The notes beneath the pieces were generated by a model. That model ran no database searches. It was not told the DNA's origin and saw nothing but the letters and a program-made list of their open reading frames with translations. The translations under genes were made by a program, and so were the position numbers. DNA of 64,000 bases from Musa acuminata AAA Group. Taxonomy: Eukaryota > Streptophyta > Magnoliopsida > Zingiberales > Musaceae. Each line of letters opens with the position of its first letter. Within the stretch, counting starts at the first letter, position 1. Positions 37,113-48,300 of this stretch are shown in pieces. The stretch covers positions 33,627,001 to 33,691,000 of the forward strand of contig NC_088340.1 in assembly GCF_036884655.1 (NCBI RefSeq), in the 5' to 3' direction.

Positions 37113-37307
37113 AAAAGATTCAAACACATTGATATTAGACATCACTTTATACGAGATCATGTCTCTAATCAAGATGTAACCATAGAGTTCATTGATACTA
37201 AACATCAACTAGCTGACATTTTTACAAAACCCCTATGTGAAGAACAATTTGATTACATAAGAAGAGAATTAGGAATGTTGAATTGTCCGAATACTTTAAC
37301 TAGTTAA
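37113..37307 (+). pseudogene. C-terminal remnant of copia RNase H in element B
   Basis: KRFKHIDIRHHFIRDHV, HQLADIFTKPL and RRELGMLNCP match the last ~60 residues of the pol of element C. No start codon, RT or catalytic RNase H residues precede it. It marks the right-hand breakpoint where ORF2 replaced the bulk of pol. Confidence 0.85.
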
Positions 37308-38075
37308 AATTATTTTTCGGATGTTATTACTATTACATGCCTTGACAAACGCTTGATCAAATAACATGTTGCAAATTATGTGACAAACATTTTTAACCAG
37401 ATGCATGTAAAAAGTTCATTTTTCGGTTTGTATACTAAAAATGGGATGTTCTTGTACACTCTTATGAAAACTCTTTGAAAAATGACTTTCCTCCGTCAAG
37501 CAAAAATAATAAAAAGATATATGTGTCATGACTTCCTTTATATGCTTGATAATGCTATCATGCTTTTTGTTGATGACAAAGGGGGAGAAACATATGAATT
37601 GATAAACACTATGTCATAGCTGAACTGCCATCATCATATCTATGTCATAGTTGCAAATACTTGAATGATGCTATAAACAATGTTATGCCATCCTTGCATC
37701 ACCAAGATATATGTGAACATGTGCTATAGTTTGCATCATATCTTGATTTGATATCCTATTTTGTGAAGTAAATGCAAACTTGCTAGAAAATCTCAAATGT
37801 GTGCATCATGTAAAAAGTCCTTCGTAGCTTTATATGATGAACAGTTACAAACACCATAATACAAACGTGATGATGAATGTCAAGCTTTGACATCATCCTT
37901 GAAGAGATACATCATGATAGGTATCATGATGGGAGTATTGATAAGTTTAACTGATCTAACTTATCAATACGTCACTTGAATTCTTAGTCTTGAATTCAAG
38001 GTTGACTTATCTCAACTATGGCATATAGACAGGGGGAGTTAAGGATAACTCCATTATCAATTGATTGTCATCATC
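37308..38075 (+). other. 3' non-coding region of element B
   Basis: AT-rich and without ORFs. It contains an extra polypurine-like site AAAGGGGGAGAAA at 37578-37590 in the context TTGTTGATGACAAA, and ends CATCATCAAAAAGGGGGAG. Confidence 0.7.
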
Positions 38076-38088
38076 AAAAAGGGGGAGA
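38076..38088 (+). other. Polypurine tract of element B
   Basis: AAAAAGGGGGAGA, two bases before the 3' LTR. Confidence 0.9.
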
Positions 38089-38089
38089 T

Positions 38090-40172
38090 TGTTGAATCTC
38101 GGATTTTGATGATGAAGTCAATTGTCATTTGTTGTCTAATCTGTGTGTTGAGATAAGTGTGCAGGATTAACTACGATAAGAGTAAGACAAGCAGCAGGTG
38201 TTGCGCCGGAGTCAAGATCATGATCACGTTGGGAGTTCGAGAGTTCGACGGAAGTTCGGACGGTCGTCGGAGGTTCAGCGAGGACAGATCCGAGAAGTCC
38301 AGAAGCTTGCCAAGCGAAGCTCGTCAGAACTCGCCAAGTGGATCGTCGCAAGTCCAGGAGTATGCCGGATGTCCGCAGAAGGATCACCGAGGGTTATCGG
38401 TTGATCGACGGAAGTTGGCCGGAAACTCGCCGGAAGAAGCGATTGACGCATCGGAGCAAAGCTGCAGAAGTTGTCTTAGAGTTAATCGTAGTTAGCATGA
38501 TGATTAAGCATGAAAATGGGAGGTGATCCCATTAGCTTAATCTTGGGGCAATTGGGCCCCTGAAAAGATTCAAAGTGGGCCGAATGGAGTGAACCATTCA
38601 GACCCTGATTGCACCAGGAGGTGCTACCGCCCCAGCCAGGAGGTGCAACCGCCTGGGCTGTGGGGTTGGGAGGTGCAACCGCCCCAGCCAGGAGGTGCAA
38701 CCGCCAGGGCTGCGAGGCTGGGAGGTGCAACCGCCCCAGCCGAGAGGTGCAACCGCCCAGAGCTCAGTCTACGAGCTAGACTGGGCGGTGCAACCTCCTC
38801 TGCCAAGAGGTAGCACCGCCAGAGCTCAAGTTTCGAGCTCTGCCAGGCGATGCAACCACCAAGCTCAGTCTTCGAGCTCTGGCAGAGAGGTGCATCAGCC
38901 TGAGCTCAGTCTCGAGCTCTGCCAGGTGATACAATCACCGAGCTCAGTCTTCGAGCTCTGGCAGAGAGGTGCATCAGCCTGAGCTCAGTTTGGAGCTCTG
39001 CCAGGTGATGCAACCACCGAGCTCAGTTTCGAGCTCTGCCAGGTGATGCAATCACCAAGCTCAGTCTTCGAGCTCTGCCAGGTGATGCAACCATCGAGCT
39101 CAGTCTTCGAGCTCTGGCAGAGAGAAGCAATCGCCTGAGCTCAGTCTTCGAGCTCTGCCAGGCGGTGCCACCTCTCCAGTCAAGAGGTGCAACCGCCTGA
39201 TCCCAGAATTCTGGGATTTGATCGATTTGATCGTTTTGAGCTCCAAATTTGAACTGGGTTGGGGCCTATAAATACCCCACCCATTCAGCACTGAAGAGAT
39301 AGAGATCCACACCGAATTCTTGATCTTTTCAGTGATTCTAAAGAGCTCAAATTTGTGTAAAGTCCTAAAGTTCTCCTCCTTCTGTTCTTCAAGTCTTGAG
39401 TTGTAAAGAGAGGAGAGAAAGGATCTGTAAAGGTTGTCTCCTGAGCCTGTCAAAAGGAGAGAAACTGTAAAAGGGCAGTTAGCCTTCGCCCATTGAAGGA
39501 AGGCAGCTAGTTGACGTCGGCAACCTCGTCGGTGGAGGAAGCCAAAAGTGGAGTAGGTCAAGGCTGACCGAACCACTCTAAATCTCTGGTTTGCGTTTAT
39601 TTTTGAGCACTTTATCATTACTGCAAACCTCCTCCATTACTACTGCTCTCTGCGCTTTCACGAACAAGTTCTAAGTGCTGTTCTTTCAGAATCTGCATTC
39701 AAACGTAAATCGTGTTTTCGTACGATCTTCACACTGCAGTTTACGCTTACATTCGGACTCCATTTATAACTGCAAATTGCTTTCTACGTAAAACGCTTTT
39801 CAAGGTTCAAAACTGCTTTTAAACGCAAAACTACATTTAGACGTAAATCTGAGTTTAGACGTAAATCTGCGTTTAGACGTAAAACTACGTTTAGACGTAA
39901 ATCTACGTTTAGACGTAAAACTGCGTTTAGACGTAAATCTGAGTTTAGACGTAAACTGCGCTTAGACGCAAAACTGCAAACTGTGTTCAGACGCAAACTG
40001 CGCTTAGACGCAATCTGCGCTTAGACGCAAACTGCACTTAGATACAAACTGAGAATTAGCTTTTGCATCATAATAGTTTTTATTGAACGAACGCAGCTTT
40101 TGGTTTTTAATCGCTGTAAGATTTCCGCTGCACTAATTCACCCCCCCCCTCTTAGTGCTCTCGATCCTAACA
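38090..40172 (+). mobile_element. Element B 3' LTR (2,083 bp)
   Basis: Same length and, as far as I can compare, the same sequence as 31184-33266 except 38239 G versus 31333 A. TATAAATA at 39267-39274, GC minisatellite at about 38612-39201, 18-bp minisatellite at about 39832-40052. Confidence 0.95.
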
Positions 40173-40177
40173 TAAAG
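40173..40177 (+). repeat. Target site duplication of element B, right
   Basis: TAAAG, matching 31179-31183. Confidence 0.9.
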
Positions 40178-42330
40178 TTCTCGATTTTTGATGAAATACA
40201 AGTGATAAATTCATTTATGATATCTTGTAAATCATTTGAATTATGAATGAGATTTTGATGATGTGTTAAAGAATCACTTAAAAAGAAAATGTTTTTCCCA
40301 TCTTAGCGAGATTAATGATTTCATGATATTGTGTGAATCTCGAAATTGATTTTGATGAAATGGTAATAACGTTATTCATGTTATGAATCTCAAAAATGAT
40401 AATTTGATTATGATTTTTTTTTGAGTTAATGAATTAACTTGAATGAAACTTTGTTTCAACCGAATCATGAACTTGTTAAGAACAATTTTAATGAATCGTG
40501 AATCATATCTTTGGTATTCATGAATTGATCCTCATTGATATCTTTCATGAATTCTTTGTATATTTGGCTTGTCGAACGGTTGAAATATTTAGCCATTGAG
40601 TCCTCCCTTTCTTTTTTACTTTGATAAAGGGGGAGAAGGTTTTGCTAGCTTGTGCATTGAAAATGAAAGTAAACTTCCTAGCATGCTAAGTAAAACTTGC
40701 AAGCTTGCACTTCTCAAAAAGAGAAGAAAGATCTTGCCTAACAATATAATTGCTCTAGCCATGGTTTGTATCGAAAATAGGTTGATATCCTTAGAAGCAT
40801 CGCATTAAATTTTTTAGTGTATCGCAATGTATCACATGTATCGCAAATTGAAAATTTTGAGACTATTATCATTTCATGTTTCACGATTGATATCTTTCAT
40901 TGATATGATAAATTATCATTTCATCATATATCACACAATGATATCATGCTTTGCGATTGTATCATGTGATTCTTGCTGAATTTTCATATTGAATTCCTTT
41001 AAGATATGATTTCTTTGTATTTATGGCTTGCTTGGCTTGAAATGTTTTTGGCATGATGCATGCAATGATGAAATATTCATAAAGTTAAAATGATGTATGT
41101 AATACTTATGATAATGATGTACATGATGTATTTATTGCACATGATGTGTATCATAAATGCTTTAAATGATGAATGATTGGTATCATGATCAACGTGTTGA
41201 TAAATGCTTAAAAATTTTAATGTTTGAGTATCATGTATGATATGCCTATTAATGATGATTGATTTGTTTTTCAGTATCATGCATAAAAAATAAGGTTTTT
41301 GAAATTATGTATGTTTTAATTTGAATATATAATGATGCACAAATAAGAATGATACTTACCTTTGTCATAATATGAAAATTAATATAAGGGTCTTCCCATC
41401 TTTTTGACAATGACAAAGGGGGAGCAAGAATTTCTATGTGGACATCATGAAAAGAGGCAAACTAACTACCTTGCACAATTCAAGATGAAAGCAAAAATTG
41501 CACTTCTCAAAAGAGAAGATGCAAATGTAATATTTGCCAAATTGTTTGCTTGCCTTATGTAAAATATTATCTCTTGCTAGTTTGGCATTTTTGCTAGCTT
41601 GTATGTTACAAAACTTGATCACTTTTTCAAACATTTTGCTAGCTTGCACTTTGCAAAGAAAGCAAAAATGACACTTCTAGAAGAAAGAGCTTGTTATTTT
41701 GAACATCACAAGCTTGCCTATCTTAAGAAACAAAAATTGCAAATGTGCTATCTTGCCTATCTTAAGAGGCAAAAATGCTAACTTGCACATCTAGCAAAAC
41801 TTGACAAATTTGCATATTTCAAGAAGCAAGAGTTGCTTTCTTGAACATCTCAAAACTGCTAGCTTGCATGTTCTAAAATGTTATAATATTGCTAGAACTT
41901 GCTATCTTGAACATTACCAAAAGTGCTATCTTGTATGCTGTAAAACTTGCATATCTAAAACTTGATAGCTTAAATGTTCTAAGCATGATGTAATAATTGC
42001 TAAAGTTTTCTAGCTTCAAAACTGCATGATGATAAAACTTGATATTATGTTTTTCATGCAATGAGTTGAACCCATATAACAAACACTTGATTGTGGTACT
42101 TCTCCTTTTTGTTGATGACAAAGGGGGAGAAGTATGTTGATGACATGATATGCATAAGTTTATGCATATGTTCATGATGATGTGTTGCAAGTATTCATGA
42201 TGAATATTGCAATGACTTGAATTCAGTTTTATTTCAAGGTTCTATCAATGGCATATTGATAGGGGGAGTTTGGTTAAACTCCGGGGAGTTTAGGTTAACT
42301 CTATTAGTCATCAATTAGTTGTCATCATCA
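40178..42330 (+). other. Non-coding interior of element A, right of nested B
   Basis: AT-rich, with many ATGATG words. From about 41,430 to 42,020 it is made of loosely repeated GCTAGCTTGCA, TTGCTATCTTGAACAT and CTTAAGA-GCAAAAATG words. Polypurine-like sites AAAGGGGGAG occur at about 40626, 41415 and 42120. No pol sequence is seen. Confidence 0.65.
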
Positions 42331-42342
42331 AAAAGGGGGAGA
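42331..42342 (+). other. Polypurine tract of element A
   Basis: AAAAGGGGGAGA, directly before LTR A2, in the same CATCATCAAAAAGG context as in B and C. Confidence 0.88.
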
Positions 42343-42343
42343 T

Positions 42344-44058
42344 TGTTGAATCTCAGATTTTGATGATGAAACTAATTGATTGTGTTTAGATGTTTAACTG
42401 CATTTTGAGTGATGCAGGTCTACTCGATCAGGATTAGACAGTTAAAGCAGGAGGAATTGACGTTGCGCCGGAGGAGATCACGTTAGGATATTGGAAGACA
42501 GAAGGCTTCGGACGTCGGACATCGGGCCAAGAGCGGAATTGCGCCAAGGATATCGGGGTTGCGGAGGTCAACCACCGATTGGGCAACAAGCCACAAGAGA
42601 GGACGATGCACCGAAGAATCGGACGAAGCGCCAACAAATGACGTGCCGGGTAACAGAATGTCAATTCGCGTTGTAACAATTGTCTAGATCGGAGTAGAGT
42701 TTTGGATTGTGTGTGCAGGATTAACTACGATAACGATGAAGACATAAAGCAAAACAAAGTGCTGGAGTCAAGCGCGAAGGATTCGTTGGGAGTTCGAGAG
42801 TTCGACGGAAGTCCGAAGGTTCGTCGGGAATGCTGCCGGAACTAGCCGAGAATGAGTAGGGAGCTTGCCGAAGGATTTTTCGGAAGCTCGCCGGAAGGTT
42901 CGTTGGAAGTTCACGAAGCTCACCGAGAAAGATCGGAGCTTACCGAAGAAGCTCGTTGGAACTCGCCAAGATCAAATCGTGAAGTCTAGGAGCTTGCCGG
43001 GAGTCCGCAGAATGGTTTCCGAGAGTTTATCGGAAGACCGTCGGAAGTTCGCCGGAAGCTCGCCGGAAGAAGTCTTGACTTACGAACTTTGTAATAGCTT
43101 AGAAAATGTCTTTAAATTCGTAGTTAGCATGTTAATTAGGGTTAGGATTAGGTGTTAATCCTATAACCCAAGTAGGGGCCAATTGGGCCCAAGTTCGGAC
43201 TAGTTTGGGGCAAGATTGAAGCCCAACTAGTGGGCTGAAAACACTGTAGTTGGGCTGAAAACACTGTAGGCGGTAGCACCGCCTGGGCTGGGCGGTGGCA
43301 CCGCCCAGTGCCCGAGAGCTGGGCAGTAGCACCGCCTGGGCCGGGCGGTGGCACCGCCTGGGCCGGGCGGTGGCACCGCCTAGTGCCCGAGAGCTGGGCG
43401 GTAGCACCGCTTGGGCTGGGCGGTGGCACCGCCCAGCACTGTCAACATTTGATAGTTACAGGCGGTGGCACCGCCACTGACAAGCGGTGGCACCGCCAGC
43501 ATCGGGAACTCCACGAGAATTCAAATTTGGAGCCCAAATTTGAATCCTCTTGAGGCCTATAAATACCCCTCAAATCTCAGCTGAGAGAACAACATTTGAG
43601 AAGCAAGATAGTGAGCCAAAAGTCTTAGCACAGTCTTTAGCAAGTTTTTGTCTTCAATTGCTTTGAGTGTTCACCTCCTTCTTTCTATTCAAAAATTTGT
43701 AAGAGTGTGAACCACTTGTAAAAGGTTGTAAGAGGGGTATTAGTCCTTCCCCTACAAGAGATTTGCTAGTGGAAGTTGGGAGCCTCCTCGAAGAAGGCTT
43801 CGCAAGTGGATGTAGGTCATTTTGACCGAACCACTTTAAAACTACTATGTTATCTGGTTTGCATCCTAATCTTGTCATTAACATACTGCAAATTTCTTTA
43901 CTTAGTCATTACGCTTCCATACGTCTCTAAGTTTTCAAGCTTCCAAATCGGTTCTCATTGATATTGTTTGTTATCGTGTGAAAGATTTTTCTGAAACCAA
44001 AATTTTAATCCGCTGCACTAATTCACCCCCCCCTCTTAGTGCCGCTCCGATCCTGACA
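42344..44058 (+). mobile_element. Element A 3' LTR (1,715 bp)
   Basis: Close match to 27530-29200 with scattered substitutions and about 44 extra bases in the GC-rich block (43264-43500). TATAAATA at 43558-43565. Ends ATCCTGACA, then only AT before LTR C1. Confidence 0.9.
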
Positions 44059-44060
44059 AT

Positions 44061-45330
44061 TGTTGAATCTCGGATTTTGATGACAAAATCAATTGATGGG
44101 TTATTTGATCTAATCCATATTATTGAGTTAAGTATGCAGGATTAACTACGATAACCAGAAAACACAAGCAAGAATACCGGAGTCAAGTTCGATGGACGTT
44201 TAAGAGTCCGAAGAATCGTCGGAGATGCTGCCAGAACCAACCGAGAAGAAATCGGGAACCTGTCGGAATTTTCGGAAGTTCACCGAAGAGATCGTCGGAG
44301 GTTCACGGAGATCACCGAGAAGGCTCGGCTACTCATTAAAGTCATCACAAAGTTCAGGAGCTTGCTGGGTGTCCGTCGGAAGAAGTTCATCGGAAAGCTC
44401 GCCGGATCAAGACTCGACGCTCGCAGTTAAAAATTGCTTAGGATGTGTTTTGTTATGTAGTTAACTTGTAATTAGGATTAGGATTAAGAGACAATCCTAT
44501 ATCCTAGTTAAGGGCCAACTGGGCCCAAAATTAGACTTGGTTTGGGCTAAGTTTAAAGCCAAACCAAGTCAACCAAAGAGTCTGGCGGTGGCACTGCCAG
44601 ACTGGGCGGTTGCACCGCCCAGCACCCGAGAGCCGGGCGGTGGCACTGCCTAGTGCCCGAGAGCTGGGCGGTAGCACCGCTTGGGCTGGGCGGTGGCACC
44701 GTCCAGCACTGTCAACGTCTGACAGTAGCAGGCGGTGGCACCGCCACTGACAGGCGGTGGCACCGCCAGCATCGGGAACTCCACGAGAATTCAAATTTGG
44801 AGCCCAAATTTGAATCCTCTTGAGACCTATAAATACCCCTCAAATCTCAGCTGAGATTACAACTTTTGAGCAGCAATTGATTGAGAGAAAGCTCTTAGAA
44901 AAGGTCTTAGAAAGTCTAGTTTTCAATTTGCTAGTGTTCACCTCATTCCTTCTCGAAAATCTGTAAGAGAGTGAACCGCTTGTAAAGAGTTGTAAGAGGG
45001 GTATTTGCCCTTCCATTTCAAGAGAGTTGCTAGTGGAAGGTGGGAGCCTCATCGAAGAGGGGCCTTGCAAGTGGAGTAGGTCATTTGACCGAACCACTCT
45101 AAAATCGGCGTGATCTCTGGTTTGCATTTCATTACTGCATTTATCTTTCTGCAAACTTTTACTTTGCTAAGTTCACTGCCCTCATCTTATTACGTACGCT
45201 TTCAACGCAATTAAGACGATTTCATACGAAACATTATTTTTATCATACGAAAGATTTTCTAAAACCAAAGTTTTAATCCGCTGCACTAATTCACCCCCCC
45301 CCCCCTCTTAGTGCCGCTCCGATCCTAACA
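44061..45330 (+). mobile_element. Element C 5' LTR (1,270 bp)
   Basis: Starts TGTTGAATCTCGG and ends GATCCTAACA. TATAAATA at 44828-44835. Palindromic GGCGGTGGCACCGCC-type motifs at about 44583-44768. C-run near the end. Confidence 0.92.
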
Positions 45331-45332
45331 AT

Positions 45333-45344
45333 TGGTATCAGAGC
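45333..45344 (+). other. Primer binding site of element C
   Basis: TGGTATCAGAGC after the 5' LTR. Confidence 0.92.
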
Positions 45345-45382
45345 AAGGTTCTCTCCCATATTTGGTTTAATACTCAAGAGAG

Positions 45383-48300
45383 ATGGCTTACTCCGGCATG
45401 CAAGAGGGTTATTCTATCACACGTCCACCTATGTTTAATGGGTCGGATTACACGTATTGGAAGACTCGGATGAGGATCTTCCTCATTTCTATGGATTTCG
45501 AGCTTTGGACTATTGTTGAAAACGGATTTCAAAAATCTTCTCTTCCGATGAGCGAATGGAATGAATCGGAGAAGAAGGTTTTTGCTTTAAATGCAAAGGC
45601 TATGAATGCCTTGTTTTGTGCACTAGACAAAAATGAATTTAATCGTGTTTCAATTTGTGATTTGGCTTTTGATATTTGGAAAACTCTTGAGGTCACTCAT
45701 GAAGGCACTAGCCGAGTGAAAGAGTCCAAAATCAACATTCTTGTGCACTCTTACGAACTTTTCCGAATGAAACCAAGTGAGTCCATCGGAGACATGTACA
45801 CCCGGTTTACGGATGTCATCAATGGACTCAAAGCTCTTGGTAAAGATTTTACTAACTTTGAACTAGTAACTAAAATCTTAAGATCCCTCCCTAAAAGTTG
45901 GGATCCAAAAGTTACGACCATTCAAGAGGCTAAAGACCTTAAAACATTCCCTCTTGAAGAACTCATTGGATCTCTAATGACCTACGAAATGACATGTCAA
46001 GCTCATGACGAGCTCGAGAACCCCCTTCCAAAGAACAGAAAGGATATGGCACTCAAATCACAAGAAGACCACTTGAAAGAAACATCAAGTGATGAGGACA
46101 GTGACAATGACATTGCACTTTTGACTCAAAAATTTAAAAAATATTTAAGGAAGAACAAATTTAAAAATAATATAAAAAATAAATTTGAACAAAAGAAGGA
46201 CCAAGTGATTTGCTATGAATGCAAAAAACCGGGACACTACAAGAACGATTGCTCTCAAGCCAAAAAGAGAACACCAAAGAAGAAGGCGCTCAAGGCAACA
46301 TGGGATGATTCAAGCACGTCCGAAGAAGAGGAGTCCAACACCGAGCAAGTTGCTCACTACGCCCTAATGGCCTTCGAAGAAGAGGTAACGGATTTAATTA
46401 ATGCAGATTTACCTTATCATGATTTATTAAATGCCTTTCATAAGTTATTTGATGAATGTAAGACAATTAGTAGAAAATACAAATTGATAAAAAAGGAGCA
46501 TGATAGTCTTACGTGTGCTTTTGATAAATTAAAAACTGAATATCATGATAGTCTAGCTCCATGTGCTAAATGTCATGATTTAGAAACTCTCCAAAATGAG
46601 AATTTAGTACTTAAGGACACCTTGAAGAAATTCGAGGTCGGTAGCAAGTCCTTAAACATGATCCTTACAAATAAGGGTCACGTTCCTAAAAGGAGTGGAA
46701 TCGGATTTGTGAGAAGTACTCACCAAAATCCAACCACCTTCATTAAAGGTCCTATCTTACATGTTCAACACCAAAGCAATTGCAACTTTTGTTGCAAATA
46801 TGGACATATAACTTACCAATGTCCATTCAAGAAAATTAGTCCGAACAAATTGATTTAGGTTCCTAAAGGAACCATAATCAAGTCTATGCAACATGATAAA
46901 CAAGTTAGATTAGTTTTTGAGGCACCCAAAAGCAAATGGGTACCTAAAAATAATTCCTTCTTGTAGAAACATACACCATCACATGCTAGGAGCAAGAGAT
47001 GGTATCTTGATAGTGGATGCTCAAGGCATATGACCGGAGATCCATCCCAATTCACCAAGCTCACTAGCATGGACGAAGGCTATGTCACCTTCGGAGACAA
47101 CAACAAAGGCAAAATCATTGGCAAGGGAACCATAGGTAACAAATCAAGTTTTTCCATTGATGATGTGTTACTAGTTGATGGATTAAAACATAATCTATTG
47201 AGCATTAGTCAATTATGCGATAAAGGTTATATCGTTAGATTTGAATCAAATATGTGCATTATTGAAAAACCAAATCATAACATGACTATGATTGCTTTAA
47301 AACAAAATAATGTCTACACCATCAATCTTGATGAACTAAGTAATGAAATGTGTTTCTCCGCCATAAATGATGATGCTTGGCTTTGGCATAGGAGATTAGG
47401 CCATGCAAGCATGAAAACAATATCTAAAATCTCATCTCAAGAACTAGTACGAGGGATTCCTAATATGAAGTTTATTAAGGATAAGGTATGTGATGCATGT
47501 CAACTAGGGAAACAAATAAAAACAAGCTTCAAACCAAAAAATCAAATTAGCACCACTAGACCGTTACAATTGATCCATTTGGACTTATTTGGACCAATTG
47601 ATACAACAAGTCTAGGTGGAAGCAAATATGCTTTTGTGATTGTGGATGACTACTCTAGATACACTTGGACCTATTTCTTAACTCACAAAAGTGATTGTTT
47701 CAAGTATTTCTCTAAATTTTGTAAACTCACTCAAAACGAAAAAGGTTTCATGATTTCATCAATATGAAGTGATCATGGTGGCGAATTTCAAAACTATGAC
47801 TTTCAAAATTTTTGTGAAGTTAATGGATACAATCATAACTTCTCCACTCCGAGAAATCCCCAACAAGATGGAGTAGTTGAAATAAAAAATAGAAACCTAC
47901 AAGAAATGGTAAGAACTATGTTAAATGAACATAGTTTACCTAAGTATTTTTGGGTCGAAGCCGTAAATACGGCTTGCTACATCATGAATAGAGTCCTAAT
48001 AAGACATTCCTTATCAAAAACTCCCTATGAATTATGGAATAACAAAAAACCAAATATTTCCTATTTTAAAGTTTTCGGTTGTAAATGCTTTATTTTAAAT
48101 GAAAGGGATGCCTTAGGAAAATTTGATGCAAAATCTGATGAAGGCATCTTTCTTGGTTACTCTTCCGTTTCGAAAGCTTTTCGGGTTTTTAATAAAAGAA
48201 CCTTAGTAATTGAAGAGTCTATTCATGTAGTTTTTAATGAAGTCTCAAATTTTAAGAAAAATGATTTTGATGATGATCTTGGTTTTGATAATTTGAATTT

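Larger units (their letters stand above)
31184..40172 (+). mobile_element. Element B: young Sirevirus-like copia element with pol replaced by a second ORF
   Basis: It is 8,989 bp long. LTRs of 2,083 bp each differ at the one site I found (31333 A versus 38239 G). It has a perfect 5-bp target duplication TAAAG, PBS at 33269 and PPT at 38076. Internal order: intact gag (33317-34900), an ORF of unrelated type (35634-36755), then only the last ~60 residues of copia RNase H (37113-37307). Protease, integrase and RT are absent, so mobility would need enzymes supplied in trans, for example by an intact relative of element C. It is inserted into the interior of element A. Confidence 0.92.
27530..44058 (+). 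mobile_element. Element A: non-autonomous Sirevirus-like copia element (hosts nested element B)
   Basis: LTRs are at 27530-29200 and 42344-44058. Without the nested element the internal part is about 4.1 kb. It has a tRNA-Met PBS, a decayed gag and a PPT but no trace of protease, integrase, RT or RNase H. Its LTRs start TGTTGAATCTCAG, end CGATCCTGACA, and share the GC-rich palindrome block and C-run with elements B and C. There is no 5-bp target duplication: the left flank is TGATG, while the right end abuts element C. Confidence 0.85.

Noticed and set aside
44056..44060. ACAAT before LTR C1 considered as a target site duplication of element C
   Set aside because: The right flank of C is TCTTA, and ACA belongs to the end of LTR A2.
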